64,000 nucleotides of DNA from Tetraselmis striata (Eukaryota > Chlorophyta > Chlorodendrophyceae > Chlorodendrales > Chlorodendraceae). Of this stretch, positions 50,241 through 59,496 are shown one piece after another. Below the pieces are notes generated by a model. That model had not been told where the DNA came from, made no database searches, and was given only the letters and a program-made list of their open reading frames with translations. A program made the translations under genes and the position numbers. Each line of letters begins with the position of its first letter. Position 1 is the stretch's first letter. The stretch is taken from NCBI GenBank assembly GCA_006384855.1, contig VCJN01001964.1:49071-113070 (forward strand), read 5' to 3'.

Positions 50241-51884
50241 TTGCGAGGCCACCTTTCGGTGACCGCCGCAAGACGCACCCTTGCAGCACAACGGCGAGAT
50301 GAGCGCCCTGTGTCAGGACCTGACCCCCCCACCTTACAGACTTCATTTAGACCTTCCTCGGTGCGGCGCTTCTTACAGCTACAGCCGAGTGCGGCTCAAC
50401 CATCCGCACACCTGCACATGGCGGTTCAACCAACCGCCTCCCGTACCATTCCATCGCTGCGTCCATCGGTTGTTACCCTGCGTGTCACAACTGGTTCGCA
50501 ACGACCAAGTTTTGCGCGTGTACGTTATGCACGGGACAGGCGCTACGAGCGCGAAGGGCGCGCGGGGCGGCCCTCTTACCTGAACCTAGCCCCGCAAACC
50601 CGTACTGAAGCTACTGCAAACCCGTCCAGCAGCTACCGGCCAACCGCCGAAAACCTAACCGCTGCTGCCGAGTACTTTGCGATCAGTAGTCGTACTGGTG
50701 GAACTCTGTCGGTAAAACGACGCACGTACGTAATTGACGAGCCCGCAGCTGTCGCTCCGTGGGCTGCGTCATTGCGATCCCGGCTGCAGGCAGCGTTCGG
50801 CTCGGACGAGCTGGGCCAGCGGACGCTCGACCTGCTCTCAAACTCCCTCAGCGCTCAAACACTCAAGAGCTACGCCGGCAGACTGTCTCAGTTCGCGGAG
50901 TTCTGCCACGACTCTGAGAACATCAGTCCGCTGGAGGCGACTACTACTACTGTCGTTCGGTATGTTGCCTGGATGGGGGAGCGAGGGCACATCGCAGCTA
51001 AGTCGCTGCAACCCTACCTGTCCGCAATTAACACGTTCTTCGAGCTGCACAACCTCGTCCCCATCGCCAAGGACAGTCTACACCTAACTTCAGCAAGGCG
51101 TGGGCTGATGCTGCGTCAGCGCCGGCTGGACGCTGCCCCTTTGCGTGTCCCTCTGCCTGCGGATGTAGCCTACCGCTTCGTCACGAAGGCCGAGCTAATT
51201 GTGTCTGCTCCTTACCCAGAGTACCACCCCGACTTCCGAGCCCTCTTGGCCTCGGTTGTCAACTTCATGTTCTTCGCCAGGGGCCTTACTGGCGTCTCCT
51301 GTCGAGTGCGAGATGTGCATGTCGACACCTACAACATCACCTTACAAGTGTACCGCGAGAAGGGTCGCGCTGGCCGACGGGGACCCGACGACCTGCGCGT
51401 ACTTCTCCTTCCGGTGTCCGAGCACCCTCGAGTGGCACGTCTCTTGCATGACAGCTCGGTTTGGCTTGGCTTCATCGACAACGTCCAATCTGCCCCCTTG
51501 GTTACTGTTGGCTTGGCTACATCAAACTTCTGGGCTGTCACTGCGGCCGAGCAGTCAAAATCTTGGACTGCGGCTACAATGTCAGACTGGTTGTCTGCAG
51601 CCATCAGTCTAGTCAACGCTGCCCCCCCTGCTGGCACTTCTTGGACTTCACACAGTCTTCGCAAGGGCGCAGCTTCTGCAGCAAACGCCATCGGAGTGCC
51701 ATTGTCCCACATTCGCTACCAAAGCGGTTGGGCCACTAACTCTGACGTCGTTCTGGACTACATCGACCCCAACGTTCTTCCTTCACCTGGCGCATGGTTC
51801 TTCTTTGGACACATCGCCCCCCTCTGCCACTTCCAAGTCCAACAGGACTCCGCAGCGGTGGCCTTCCCAGTGCCTCCTTCATGA
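50241..51884 (+). CDS. Tyrosine recombinase (YR) of the split-repeat element
   Basis: Open for 547 codons; the first codon shown is TTG, so the true start is uncertain (translation may begin at a later ATG such as the one before AVQPTASR). The first 190 residues are Pro/Arg-rich. A SAM-like core-binding domain follows (LSAQTLKSYAGRLSQFAEFC, ISPLEATTTTVVRYVAWMGE, LQPYLSAINTFFELH). The catalytic domain has the conserved Arg in FFARGLTGV (about residue 347), HSLRKG (His 471, Arg 474), a GW motif (Trp 497) and the nucleophile in VLDYIDP (Tyr 507). All four signature residues are present, so integrase activity is plausible. It resembles DIRS/PAT/Crypton recombinases rather than bacterial integrases. 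Confidence 0.9.
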   Translation: MRGHLSVTAARRTLAAQRRDERPVSGPDPPTLQTSFRPSSVRRFLQLQPSAAQPSAHLHMAVQPTASRTIPSLRPSVVTLRVTTGSQRPSFARVRYARDRRYEREGRAGRPSYLNLAPQTRTEATANPSSSYRPTAENLTAAAEYFAISSRTGGTLSVKRRTYVIDEPAAVAPWAASLRSRLQAAFGSDELGQRTLDLLSNSLSAQTLKSYAGRLSQFAEFCHDSENISPLEATTTTVVRYVAWMGERGHIAAKSLQPYLSAINTFFELHNLVPIAKDSLHLTSARRGLMLRQRRLDAAPLRVPLPADVAYRFVTKAELIVSAPYPEYHPDFRALLASVVNFMFFARGLTGVSCRVRDVHVDTYNITLQVYREKGRAGRRGPDDLRVLLLPVSEHPRVARLLHDSSVWLGFIDNVQSAPLVTVGLATSNFWAVTAAEQSKSWTAATMSDWLSAAISLVNAAPPAGTSWTSHSLRKGAASAANAIGVPLSHIRYQSGWATNSDVVLDYIDPNVLPSPGAWFFFGHIAPLCHFQVQQDSAAVAFPVPPS

Positions 51885-51937
51885 CTTGGCGCTACCTCTT
51901 CTCCGTCAATCCACCGCTCTCTCCGTTCGCTCAAGAC

Positions 51938-51964
51938 TGGCAAAACCAGACTCAACTTTGAAAT
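51938..51964 (+). repeat. Split direct repeat B1
   Basis: 27 bp starting TGGCAAAACCAGACTCAACT, abutting A2 and overlapping it by AT; identical to B2. Confidence 0.95.
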
Positions 51965-52150
51965 GATCTAAACTAGTTTATGGGGTTTCCCTCCTTGACC
52001 TAACCGTTTTTTAGCTACAAGTGCTGCTCAGCGGTACGGGAACTAGGCATCTGTTGTTGCGCCCTTTTTGGGTGCAGCACGAGTAGACATAAAAGCAGCC
52101 AGAACAGCTGAGCCTGCCATCTTCCAGTTTTCGCTGCGTTCCACGCAGCG
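51963..52150 (+). repeat. Split direct repeat A2
   Basis: 188 bp, 186 identical to A1; the two substitutions are T for C in the T-run after TAACCG and C for T in GCTCAGCGG. Confidence 0.95.
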
Positions 52151-52242
52151 CCCCCCCCTGACCCGTTTTCCCTCCACGCTTTCACTAAACCATCCTGCCA
52201 ATTTCGGCTCTTGACCGTGTAAAACAGCCTGCGCGACCTTTT

Positions 52243-52269
52243 TGGCAAAACCAGACTCAACTTTGAAAT
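52243..52269 (+). repeat. Split direct repeat B2 (3' end of the element)
   Basis: Identical to B1; marks the element's right terminus. Confidence 0.95.
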
Positions 52270-53072
52270 CAGCGTGCGTACCTTTTATTTTGGTGATTTC
52301 CGATATCGCCTTCTGCTGCTAGCTGATGTAGCGACTAATTATAGTATTTATCAGCGTCACCCGTCACGCGTCACGCGTCTTCTATCCTGACGCCCTAACA
52401 AATCCACCGCTGAAGAAGGCTCATAGAAGCTCCAGCAGGAGATCCGCACAAGCCGCACGGACCGCATCCGCAGCACGCGCGACAAGGAGTAACAGCATTA
52501 ATGTACCCGGTCCGAGTAGACGATGTATCTTAAAAACAGCCGATAGTACCCGTATCGAGCAGCAGCAGATTAGCCTGCGATTGATTAGTTAGTACACAGG
52601 TAGCCGCTATTGTAATTCTATGTACCCGCCTGGAGACACGAGCGAGTTCAGCTTCGAGTACTGGGACCGGTTTTCGTTTTACGCGGGGAGGACAGCACAC
52701 CTCAGGTACGATGTATTTATCAGTGCCCGACGATGTGCTGCACCCCGCCTTAGTCGGCCGGCTAGCACGCGGTTATTATGCGGCACGTTATCGTAGCGCA
52801 CATGATAACCCATTATAGCGTGTTTTGACAGATGACAGTTTTTCGTTTCGTTTTTACAAGGCAGATATCTGCATTCTGATATTTTACGGACGTCGCAAAT
52901 AATAATTACCTACCTGTCATCACAGCGTACCGTAAGTGTTTTCGGTACGAGAACTCGAATGCAATAATGTTGCGGATCGTGCACGTTTATTCGTCGCTGC
53001 TATTTGCACAGATTTCGTATCTTTGTCCAAGGCGGAAAATCCACGCGCTACTCTCGAGATGGTCCAGGATTA
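52270..53072. other. AT-richer flank with a dispersed repeat copy
   Basis: Copy C of the dispersed repeat is at 52,297-52,330. The rest (52,340-53,060) shows no ORF with coding character. Confidence 0.5.
52297..52330 (+). repeat. Dispersed AT-rich repeat, copy C
   Basis: TTTCCGATATCGCCTTCTGC followed by TGCTAGCTGATGTA; matches 15,486-15,525 and the reverse complement of 25,216-25,256. Confidence 0.75.
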
Positions 53073-53521
53073 GGGTCATTTAATATCAGCGACCACCGGC
53101 GATTTTGGCGACGTTTCGCCCATGTTTCTGCGATATCATGATGCCACGTAGCAGTCTATCATCGATTTCTGGCTACGCTTAGCTAGTTTTATCTGCGTTT
53201 CATACGGGTACCGCGTAGCCGCGTACAGGTAGAGCCGACATGCGCTAGCGACTACTACCCGCCTCCACTACTACCCGCCGGTGCGTCAGGCTCGATACAG
53301 AAGCTCTGAAAGAACTGGCGACGCGTAGGCTACGCGTGGCCCGGGGATTTTTGGAAGAAATGCCCCGGCTACGCGAAGCCTACGCGTCGCCGATTTTTGG
53401 TTGGTGGCGTCGCCAATTTTGATGACTGCTTTTCGGCGCTGCGACGTGGCACTCTCCGGTACGAATAAAAATCGGCGACGCGTCGCCAAAATCGCCAGTG
53501 GTTGCTGGTGTGAAATGGTCC
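53073..53521. mobile_element. PIF/Harbinger-like MITE, 449 bp, TTA target-site duplication
   Basis: The left end GGGTCATTTAATATCAGCGA and the right end, read on the minus strand, GGACCATTTCACACCAGCAA are imperfect terminal inverted repeats. The similarity continues through CCAC.GGCGATTTTGGCGACG for about 50 bp. TTA flanks both sides (53,070-53,072 and 53,522-53,524), the 3-bp TWA-type duplication of PIF/Harbinger elements. The interior contains palindromic TACGCGTAGCC and TCGCCAAAAATCG motifs but no coding capacity. Confidence 0.8.
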
Positions 53522-53591
53522 TTAATCGCGATCCAAAGTCCACGCGCGTACACGCCGAACTACTCGCGGCGTTGACCAATGAAACCGCAAT

Positions 53592-54065
53592 ATGATATAC
53601 ATGGTGCTACTTTTAGCGGTAGTGGATTCGTTACTGGCCTTTTGCGACACACCTTTACACAGGGATCAATACGGGGCGGTTTTGAAATTCCAATTGGGAA
53701 GTTTCGCCCACAATAACCCGACGGCTACTGCTTGCCCCATATCCAGACGGAAAAACGAAATCGGCATTCATCTCAGCCCCCCAATTCCTCTGCGCAATGC
53801 CGCAAAAGAGTGGTGCAAATCTCTACTCTATTCAAAGAGTGTTAAGTTTAGTATGTTTCTCTTCCCCAGGATCGGGGGCTCTATATGTAGGAGCATGGAG
53901 GTGATGTTGGACATGCAGAGCAACCATGTGGACTACCTTTCCTCCGCCATGTAGAGCATGAACGAGTTGCGCGAGCTATACCTCTCCACCAACGCGCTCA
54001 AGCGGTTCCCGCACGAGTTGCGCAACACGAGAAAGCTGGAGGTGCAGGACTTCGGCAACAACTAA
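53592..54065 (+). pseudogene. Leucine-rich-repeat gene relic
   Basis: From about 53,880 one frame reads EVMLDMQSNHVDYLSSAM, a TAG (53,952-53,954), then SMNELRELYLSTNALKRFP and HELRNTRKLEVQDFGNN before TAA. This is the LxxLxLxxNxLxxFPxxL pattern of short non-plant-type LRRs. The single in-frame TAG and the abrupt ends make it a fragment of a once longer LRR gene. It is a different LRR class from the 18-20 kb exons. Confidence 0.6.
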
Positions 54066-54204
54066 CATAATAGCATGTGAATATTCTATGTGTCCGGGTC
54101 AACAGTACATCAAGATTTCCAGGTATTATCATCGTTTTACTCAGGTATTATCATCCCTTAACATTCCTCCCCGCGCCAAAATATCTGTTGGTGGCGTGAC
54201 ATGA

Positions 54205-55262
54205 TGACAATTATACGAGTACGATATACTACGAGTTTGTACATGTGTGTACTAGTACAATGCGTACTTGTGACTACGGGTATATGTACTGTATAATGCT
54301 GCCATGGTAAGCGTGAGATACTACGAGTTATTACCTGTGTACACTAGTTCAATGTGTACCTGTGACTACGGGTATTTGTACTGTATAATGCTGCCATGTC
54401 GTAAGCGTTGTGCTTCGGAGCCGGTTTGATACCGCCTCAATTGTTTCAAGGCGCCAGCATCCTGCTGTAGTCGCTAAGGGTCACCGGTTCGAACCCCGCT
54501 AATGTCGAGAATTGCATCGCACGGGGGAGGGGGGGGGGCGGAATGTAGTGTGACAATTATACGAGTACGATATGCTACGAGTTAGTACCTGTGTGTACTA
54601 GTACAATATGTACCTGTGACTACGGGTATATGTACTGCACACCGGTTCCCCGGGCGGTACTCCCTATCTAAATGAAATCCTCCCGGGGTTGCTCTGTATA
54701 GCGGGGTCACAATCCTGAGATTAGACTACCGAAACGAGTATGAACAGTGATTAGTATCCGGTTTATACAATCAAATATAACGTCATTTGATCAAACCTCA
54801 TAGCCCACGTGACCACCCGTCTCGCCAATCCATCCCGCCCGCCCCACCGATGCCAATCGGACACACAGGCCGGCACCATCACGCGCATACCACGGTAGCA
54901 GCGCGCTAATCTAGGCATATATATGGTGGCGTGCAGGTGCCCCGTCTTGTGTGTCGCGGGCAGGGATGGGGTTGGCGGCGGGATGATATGAGGGAGGAGC
55001 GCGAGCGGTCACATGCTAATATTACGCACGTAGCGCGTGCCACGTAGCCAAAAAGCGTTGCCAGCTGCACATCTCGGATTCGCGACCCGTTTACGGTCTT
55101 CAGAAACGAGCACCTACTACGCGAACCAGTGTGTGTATAATGCTGCCATGTGGTATTAAGCGTGATATACTACGAGTTAGTACATGTGTGCACTAGTACA
55201 ATGTGTACCTGTGACTACGGGTATATGCACTGTATAATGCTGCCATGTGGTAATAAGCGTTG
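54205..55262 (+). repeat. Four-copy ~95-bp repeat cluster
   Basis: Copies begin with TACTACGAGTT-like sequence at about 54,227, 54,319, 54,568 and 55,168. Each runs through a CTGTGACTACGGGTAT-like block; three end in TATAATGCTGCCATG and a GTAAGCG-like tail. A partial copy precedes the last one (55,130-55,165). Between the second and third copies is GGTTCGAACCCC (54,486-54,497), a consensus tRNA B box without a convincing cloverleaf. Together this suggests a short interspersed, possibly Pol III-derived, element family inserted repeatedly. Confidence 0.65.
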
Positions 55263-56101
55263 TGATAAACAATTATGGTATCCTGAAAAACATTGTAGCC
55301 TATCGCCTTTGCACCAGCCAGCGCCACCACTGCACACCCACATGTGTTTGTCTTTTAGTCTCTATCATGTTGAGACTGTCGCACATGTGAAAACAAGCTG
55401 CAACGTGGCTAGGAAACATGGCGCAGCAATTGTTGATCAGATTGGAGTTGGCGGAAAACGGGTCGGAAACTTGTGTTGGTTGCTAATATAGTTCTGTCAT
55501 TGAGAGGCACTGTGAGATTCAGATGTGACATACGGGTGACGAAGCACTACCGTACCGGTACCACTATTATCCGTGAAAGCTGCTGCTGGTGGCGGCATGT
55601 CCATCCAGTTACGTGCGAGTACATCCGGCGTTATTGCCGGCGGGCGATAAATTCTTTTTGTAATCATTGAGGTAGTCGTACATGACGTGTGATGTGTTAC
55701 ATGGCACTGAAGTATAAGGTGCGAGGTTGTCCGTGTAGTACCGGGTAGTACCGGGTGGTACCGGGTAGTACGCGATATATTTATTAAGCCGGTACCGGGT
55801 ATCTAGTGCCTCGGGGACTTTTGTATGTGAGGATAAATCCAACATGGTTTTGTTGTATCGTCATTCCGGGACCGGTACGGTAATTAGGGAAATTTCTGTT
55901 AAAGGTAGGTACGCGACTGCACCGGTACCGATAAGAGCGCGCTGCGGGCGGGACCTACAGAGCGCACCCGCCCACCACATCAGCCAGCTCAACTGGCAGG
56001 ATATAAGCTCATACACCATCCCGCGGCCAGAGGCCCGGGTCAACTACGGGGAGGGGGGTCTACGGGCGGTAGCCGGGGCGGCGGACTTGGGGTGTGCCGC
56101 C
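55263..56101. other. Region without recognised genes
   Basis: Contains short GGTAGTACCGGG repeats (55,735-55,775). Frames are short and show no domain. Confidence 0.45.
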
Positions 56102-56850
56102 CTAGCCGGCGCGGGCGTGCTTCAGGCGGCCGATGGCGGTCTCGTCGCAGTGGAGATGGTGCCCCCAGAAGTCCCGGCTGTGCAACGAGCTGGGCATGCA
56201 CAAGGTGATGTTGCACTGCACGCAGTAGCACGAGCTCCAGTGCTCCTCGCCCTCGTCACGGTAGCAACGGCAGCACCTTGACTGCTTGCTGCGGCCGCTC
56301 GCGTATCGCCCGTGGTTGCCAGGGGCGTGCTGGCCGTCGGTGTCCAGGTAGCGCTTGGGCGCGATGGCGAGGCGGTGGCCGGCGGGACGGGATGGCGCCA
56401 GGTCTCCCTCCAGCCCTGGCTGGCTGCCTTGCGACTCGGCAGACATGTCAAGGTTGTCGGCAGGCAGGGGCTCGGTGGCTGGGATAGAGGCTGGGGAAGA
56501 GTTCGCAAGGATGGATGGGATCTCTGTGTGGGTGCGGGTGTCGGGAACGACATTGCCTGTAACGCGACTGCCACCCAGCGCACTCGCACTCGCATCAGCA
56601 GCAGCGGCAGGGCGGGGCGGCACGAAAGGGCCGACGGCAGTCATTTGACCTCGTGGCGCAGAGGCAGCCGAAGGAGGGGTGCGACCATCAGTAGCTTGCT
56701 CGCGGCGGAGTGTCTGGTCGGGCTCTTGGACATCGGCCGGGGCATGGTCCCAGCGGACCCTCCATTTGCCATCACCGACGGACTCGGTAACGTTGCCGAA
56801 CAGCTGAGCATGCTGGCACCGACGCTGGTCGCCACTCAGGGGTTAAAATG
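56102..56850 (-). CDS. Transposase-like C-terminal fragment: chromo/Tudor-like strand plus Cys-rich zinc ribbon
   Basis: One open frame on the minus strand, from about 56,850 (after a TAA) to the TGA at 56,102. The first part reads QLFGNVTESVGDGKWRVRWD, then DVQEPDQTLRREQAT, resembling the small chromo-like module preceding DDE transposases in several protist families. A long Ala/Pro/Ser linker follows. The end is Cys/His-rich: QSRCCRCYRDEGEE, SSCYCVQCNITLC, RDFWGHHLHC, the CxxC...CxxC...LC..H pattern of a PiggyBac-type C-terminal zinc ribbon. No DDE catalytic core is visible between them, so this is an internally deleted or domesticated relic, or one exon of a larger gene. PiggyBac-type assignment is tentative. 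Confidence 0.45.
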
Positions 56851-57455
56851 TGGCCTCGGCAGGCTGATACACGAGCGCCTTTGGTGACGGAGGTCCTCAT
56901 AGCGTCGTGTGGGTGGCTGAACAGGTGGGTGAGCGAGTTTGAATATTTTTAAAAGTTTGGAAACGGCAAAACGGTGTTGACCACTTTTTGGCGGCCGGTA
57001 TGCTTCATGTATCCCGGGGGATATTGAGACAGGCCCTTTAGTCCCCCCGTAGGCCAGTTGAAATGCTCTAACTATGTTTGGCATGATCCCATCTGGGCCT
57101 CTCAAGTTTGTGTGATATGTACAACAAATGTTGGATATATCTAACAAATATCCCCGAGGCACTAGTACGAACCCGGGCGCGATGACGAGTCGTCCTGTGG
57201 ATAACTACGACTATTAGTACATGGGAGCGCAAATCGCAGCCGTACTATTCGGCTAGGGGCCTGCCCGCCGTCCGATCAAAGGTCATCAGACGGGCGGTTT
57301 GGCTGCCATGTTTTGCCAAAGAGTGCTCACCTTACATAAATATGTATAGGGGGAGGGCCGGGGCAGGCAGCGGTTTGCCGAAGAATGTTTGAATTACAAT
57401 ATTCGCGACAGCTGCCATCGGGGAATGTGGCCCGGGGGGGGGGAGGCGGGCGGGC

Positions 57456-58280
57456 GTGGTCCCCCCGCCGCCCCCGCCCCCCCCCCCCCCCCCCCCCCCC
57501 GCCGCCCGCCGCTCCCGCCGGGGGAGTGAGGGGAGGGGGGTAAGGGGGCGGGGGCTACTGCTTGTTCTTGTTCTTGCGTGCCCGGGGGACCCTCCGCTTC
57601 GACGATCTCGCTGCCTCCGCCTCCGCCTCCGCCTGCGCCTGCGCCTGCGCCTCCGACTCCGCCTCCGACTCCGCGACCGTCAGTTTCTTACCTCGGCGCT
57701 TCTTCACTGGCCTCTTCCGCTTCTTGTCATCCGTCAGTGTCTTCACCACCCCGGGAGGCTGTGCCGTCGACGACGCCGCCATGAGCTTCCTTACCTTGGC
57801 GTCGGGACGCCCCCTGTGCCCAGACGCCCACAACAAGCCACAATCGTTTCGCCTTTAAGCGGCTGAGGATGCGGCCTCCTCGGCCACCACGAGTTGCGCC
57901 GCTGGCACTGTGGAAGCCTTGGCGTTGAGGTGGGCCTTACGGCGCTCCCGGACGAACCTGCGCGCGGCACAAGTTAGCCACGAGTGGGTGCGTGCTAATG
58001 TGGAGGATGGAGTGTTTTGTTGCGCGCCCACCTTGTCACGCGTTTCCTCATGTCTTTCTTGTCCTCCTCGATGCCGGCGGCGCGGACACGCGAGACAACA
58101 AGGCTCGCCGCCCACTTTTGCCCGGGGGGGCGAGGTCTGCCATGGCGTTGTGAGCGGTGAAGGGGGGGGGGGGGGGGCGGCCGAGGTGGAGAAACTAACA
58201 CCCAGTCGACGACCGCCTTCCGCAGCAGTCAACGACACATCGGAGGCGAGGAGCAGCGCGCCACTACTATTTATATGCAC
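57456..58280 (-). CDS. Basic, low-complexity nuclear-like ORF, interrupted
   Basis: On the minus strand one frame encodes a basic region (RRFVRERRKAHLNAK) ending at a TAA (57,855-57,857). The same frame then continues with RRNDCGLLWASGHRGRPDAK, a Lys/Arg cluster (KKRKRPVKKRRGKK), an Ala/Glu/Gln hexanucleotide-repeat stretch (ESEAESEAQAQAQAEAEAEA) and a second basic end (RARKNKNKQ, stop about 57,558). Two NLS-like clusters around an acidic repeat suggest a nuclear protein. The internal TAA means either two exons or a broken gene. G/C homopolymers lie at 57,478-57,500 and 58,159-58,176. No family recognised. Confidence 0.35.
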
Positions 58281-58439
58281 GTATTGTCAAGAGCTAGTCG
58301 GTGCGGCATTGTGTCGGTGTAATTTCGCAATGTTTATTGTTGAAGTAGCACGGCGTAATGGATACGGCGAGTGAATCCGGGATAATATGTGCGGTAGGGC
58401 GTGCGTATATGTGCGCGACGAATGTGCGCGCGCAGCGTT

Positions 58440-58475
58440 GTGCGGCGGTGTGCGGCGGTGTGCGGCGGTGTGCAC
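58440..58475 (+). repeat. GTGTGCGGCG tandem repeat
   Basis: Three to four tandem 10-bp GTGTGCGGCG units. Confidence 0.85.
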
Positions 58476-58579
58476 CGATGTTAATATAGTGTGAATATTA
58501 TATCGGCCGTAGACGATCAGGTCTGGCAGCACCGCCCGTGCTTGTAAATAAGCGACAATGGATCTAGTCTCCCGCTAGT

Positions 58580-59000
58580 CTGTGCACCGCCAGTGCACTC
58601 CGCAAGCCTCGCCTCCATCCGCGTCGGAACCGGTAGTAAGTGTTGTTGTGTGCGCACATCGTGACAACATTACACGGTGGCAATTGCAATTATTAGCGGT
58701 GGATAATGTGAAGGCGTTTTCGAAATCGACAGAGAATGAGGCGGTGCTGGCGGAGTGCATTGGCGGTGCATAGAATAGCGTGTTGCTGGGGTTTTGGTTG
58801 CATCGGACGCCGTATTCCCACCCATCCGGCACGGAATGTCCGGTTTTCACACATTTGTGTGTTAATAAAGTGTGAATATTACGCGTCTTTTACGCCGGGT
58901 GGATGGGCATCCGGCGTCCGATGCACCCCAATTATTTGCAGCACGCTACTCTACGCACCCCCAACGCACTCCGCCAGCCCCGCCTCTTTCCGCGCAAGTC
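58580..59000. repeat. Foldback / nested inverted repeats
   Basis: 58,720-58,833 and 58,893-59,000 are inverted copies of each other (for example GCATCGGACGCCG against CGGCGTCCGATGC) around a ~60-bp spacer containing AAAGTGTGAATATTA. A further copy of the outer arm lies at 58,580-58,620 (CACCGCCAGTGCACTCCGC). The spacer motif GTGTGAATATTA also occurs at 58,489-58,500. The structure is that of a foldback or MITE cluster. Confidence 0.7.
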
Positions 59001-59082
59001 CTACGTTCCATTGCATGTATATACATACGTACATGTACTGCTCCGAAACCAGCCCAAACTTAATGAGTGCACAAGTGTAAAT

Positions 59083-59221
59083 GGGGGGGGGGGGGGGGGG
59101 GGGGGGGGATGTGGCGGCGGGGAATCCACTCACACATACCCCGGCGATGCATGACAGATATTACATGCCGTGGCGGGTCGGCGGGCCGACCCGGCGGGGG
59201 GGGGGGGGGGGGGGGGGGGGG
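59083..59221. repeat. Two poly-G tracts
   Basis: About 25 and 26 consecutive G at 59,083-59,108 and 59,196-59,221. Confidence 0.95.
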
Positions 59222-59496
59222 TCTATTCAACTACACGTGCGACAGTGTCGTTTCGTGGAGCAGTATGTGTGCCCGGCCTCATTTATACCGCCCCCTACCT
59301 GCGCTGCATGGTCCACCCCTACGAATTACATAGCACAAACCGCCATTACTTAATAGGAACCTAGCACAGCCAGGCTTATATGCCCGCTTTGCCGATCAAC
59401 TTCTACGCACTTTCCGTCCCTCAACCGCCGGACATGGGGGTTAAGCCGCCAGCCTCGGCAGTTGCTTAGCCAGACTTGGCATCCCGTACCGTGTCC

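Larger units (their letters stand above)
49028..52269 (+). mobile_element. Tyrosine-recombinase element with PAT-type split direct repeats (A1-ORFs-B1A2-B2), no RT
   Basis: A1 (49,028-49,215) and A2 (51,963-52,150) are both 188 bp and differ at only two positions. B1 (51,938-51,964) and B2 (52,243-52,269) are identical 27-mers. The order A1 - coding - B1/A2 - B2 is the split direct repeat structure of PAT/Kangaroo and Ngaro elements of the DIRS order, which integrate with a tyrosine recombinase and make no target-site duplication. Only a Gag-like ORF (49,407-50,204) and a recombinase ORF (50,241-51,884) lie inside. There is no reverse transcriptase, RNase H or methyltransferase. The element is 3.24 kb and its near-identical repeats suggest recent activity. 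Confidence 0.85.

Noticed and set aside
54430-54500. tRNA gene around GGTTCGAACCCC
   Set aside because: T-stem pairing is incomplete and no A box or acceptor stem is found at the right distance.
49395-57857. Possible alternative genetic code (TAA/TAG read as Gln), suggested by in-frame TAG or TAA in otherwise open frames at 49,395, 53,952 and 57,855
   Set aside because: The confident genes end with TAA (eIF3c), TAG (mL43) and TGA (NSF, JmjC, SDR) at the expected C-termini and have no internal stops, so the standard code is used; the three cases lie in relics or mobile DNA.
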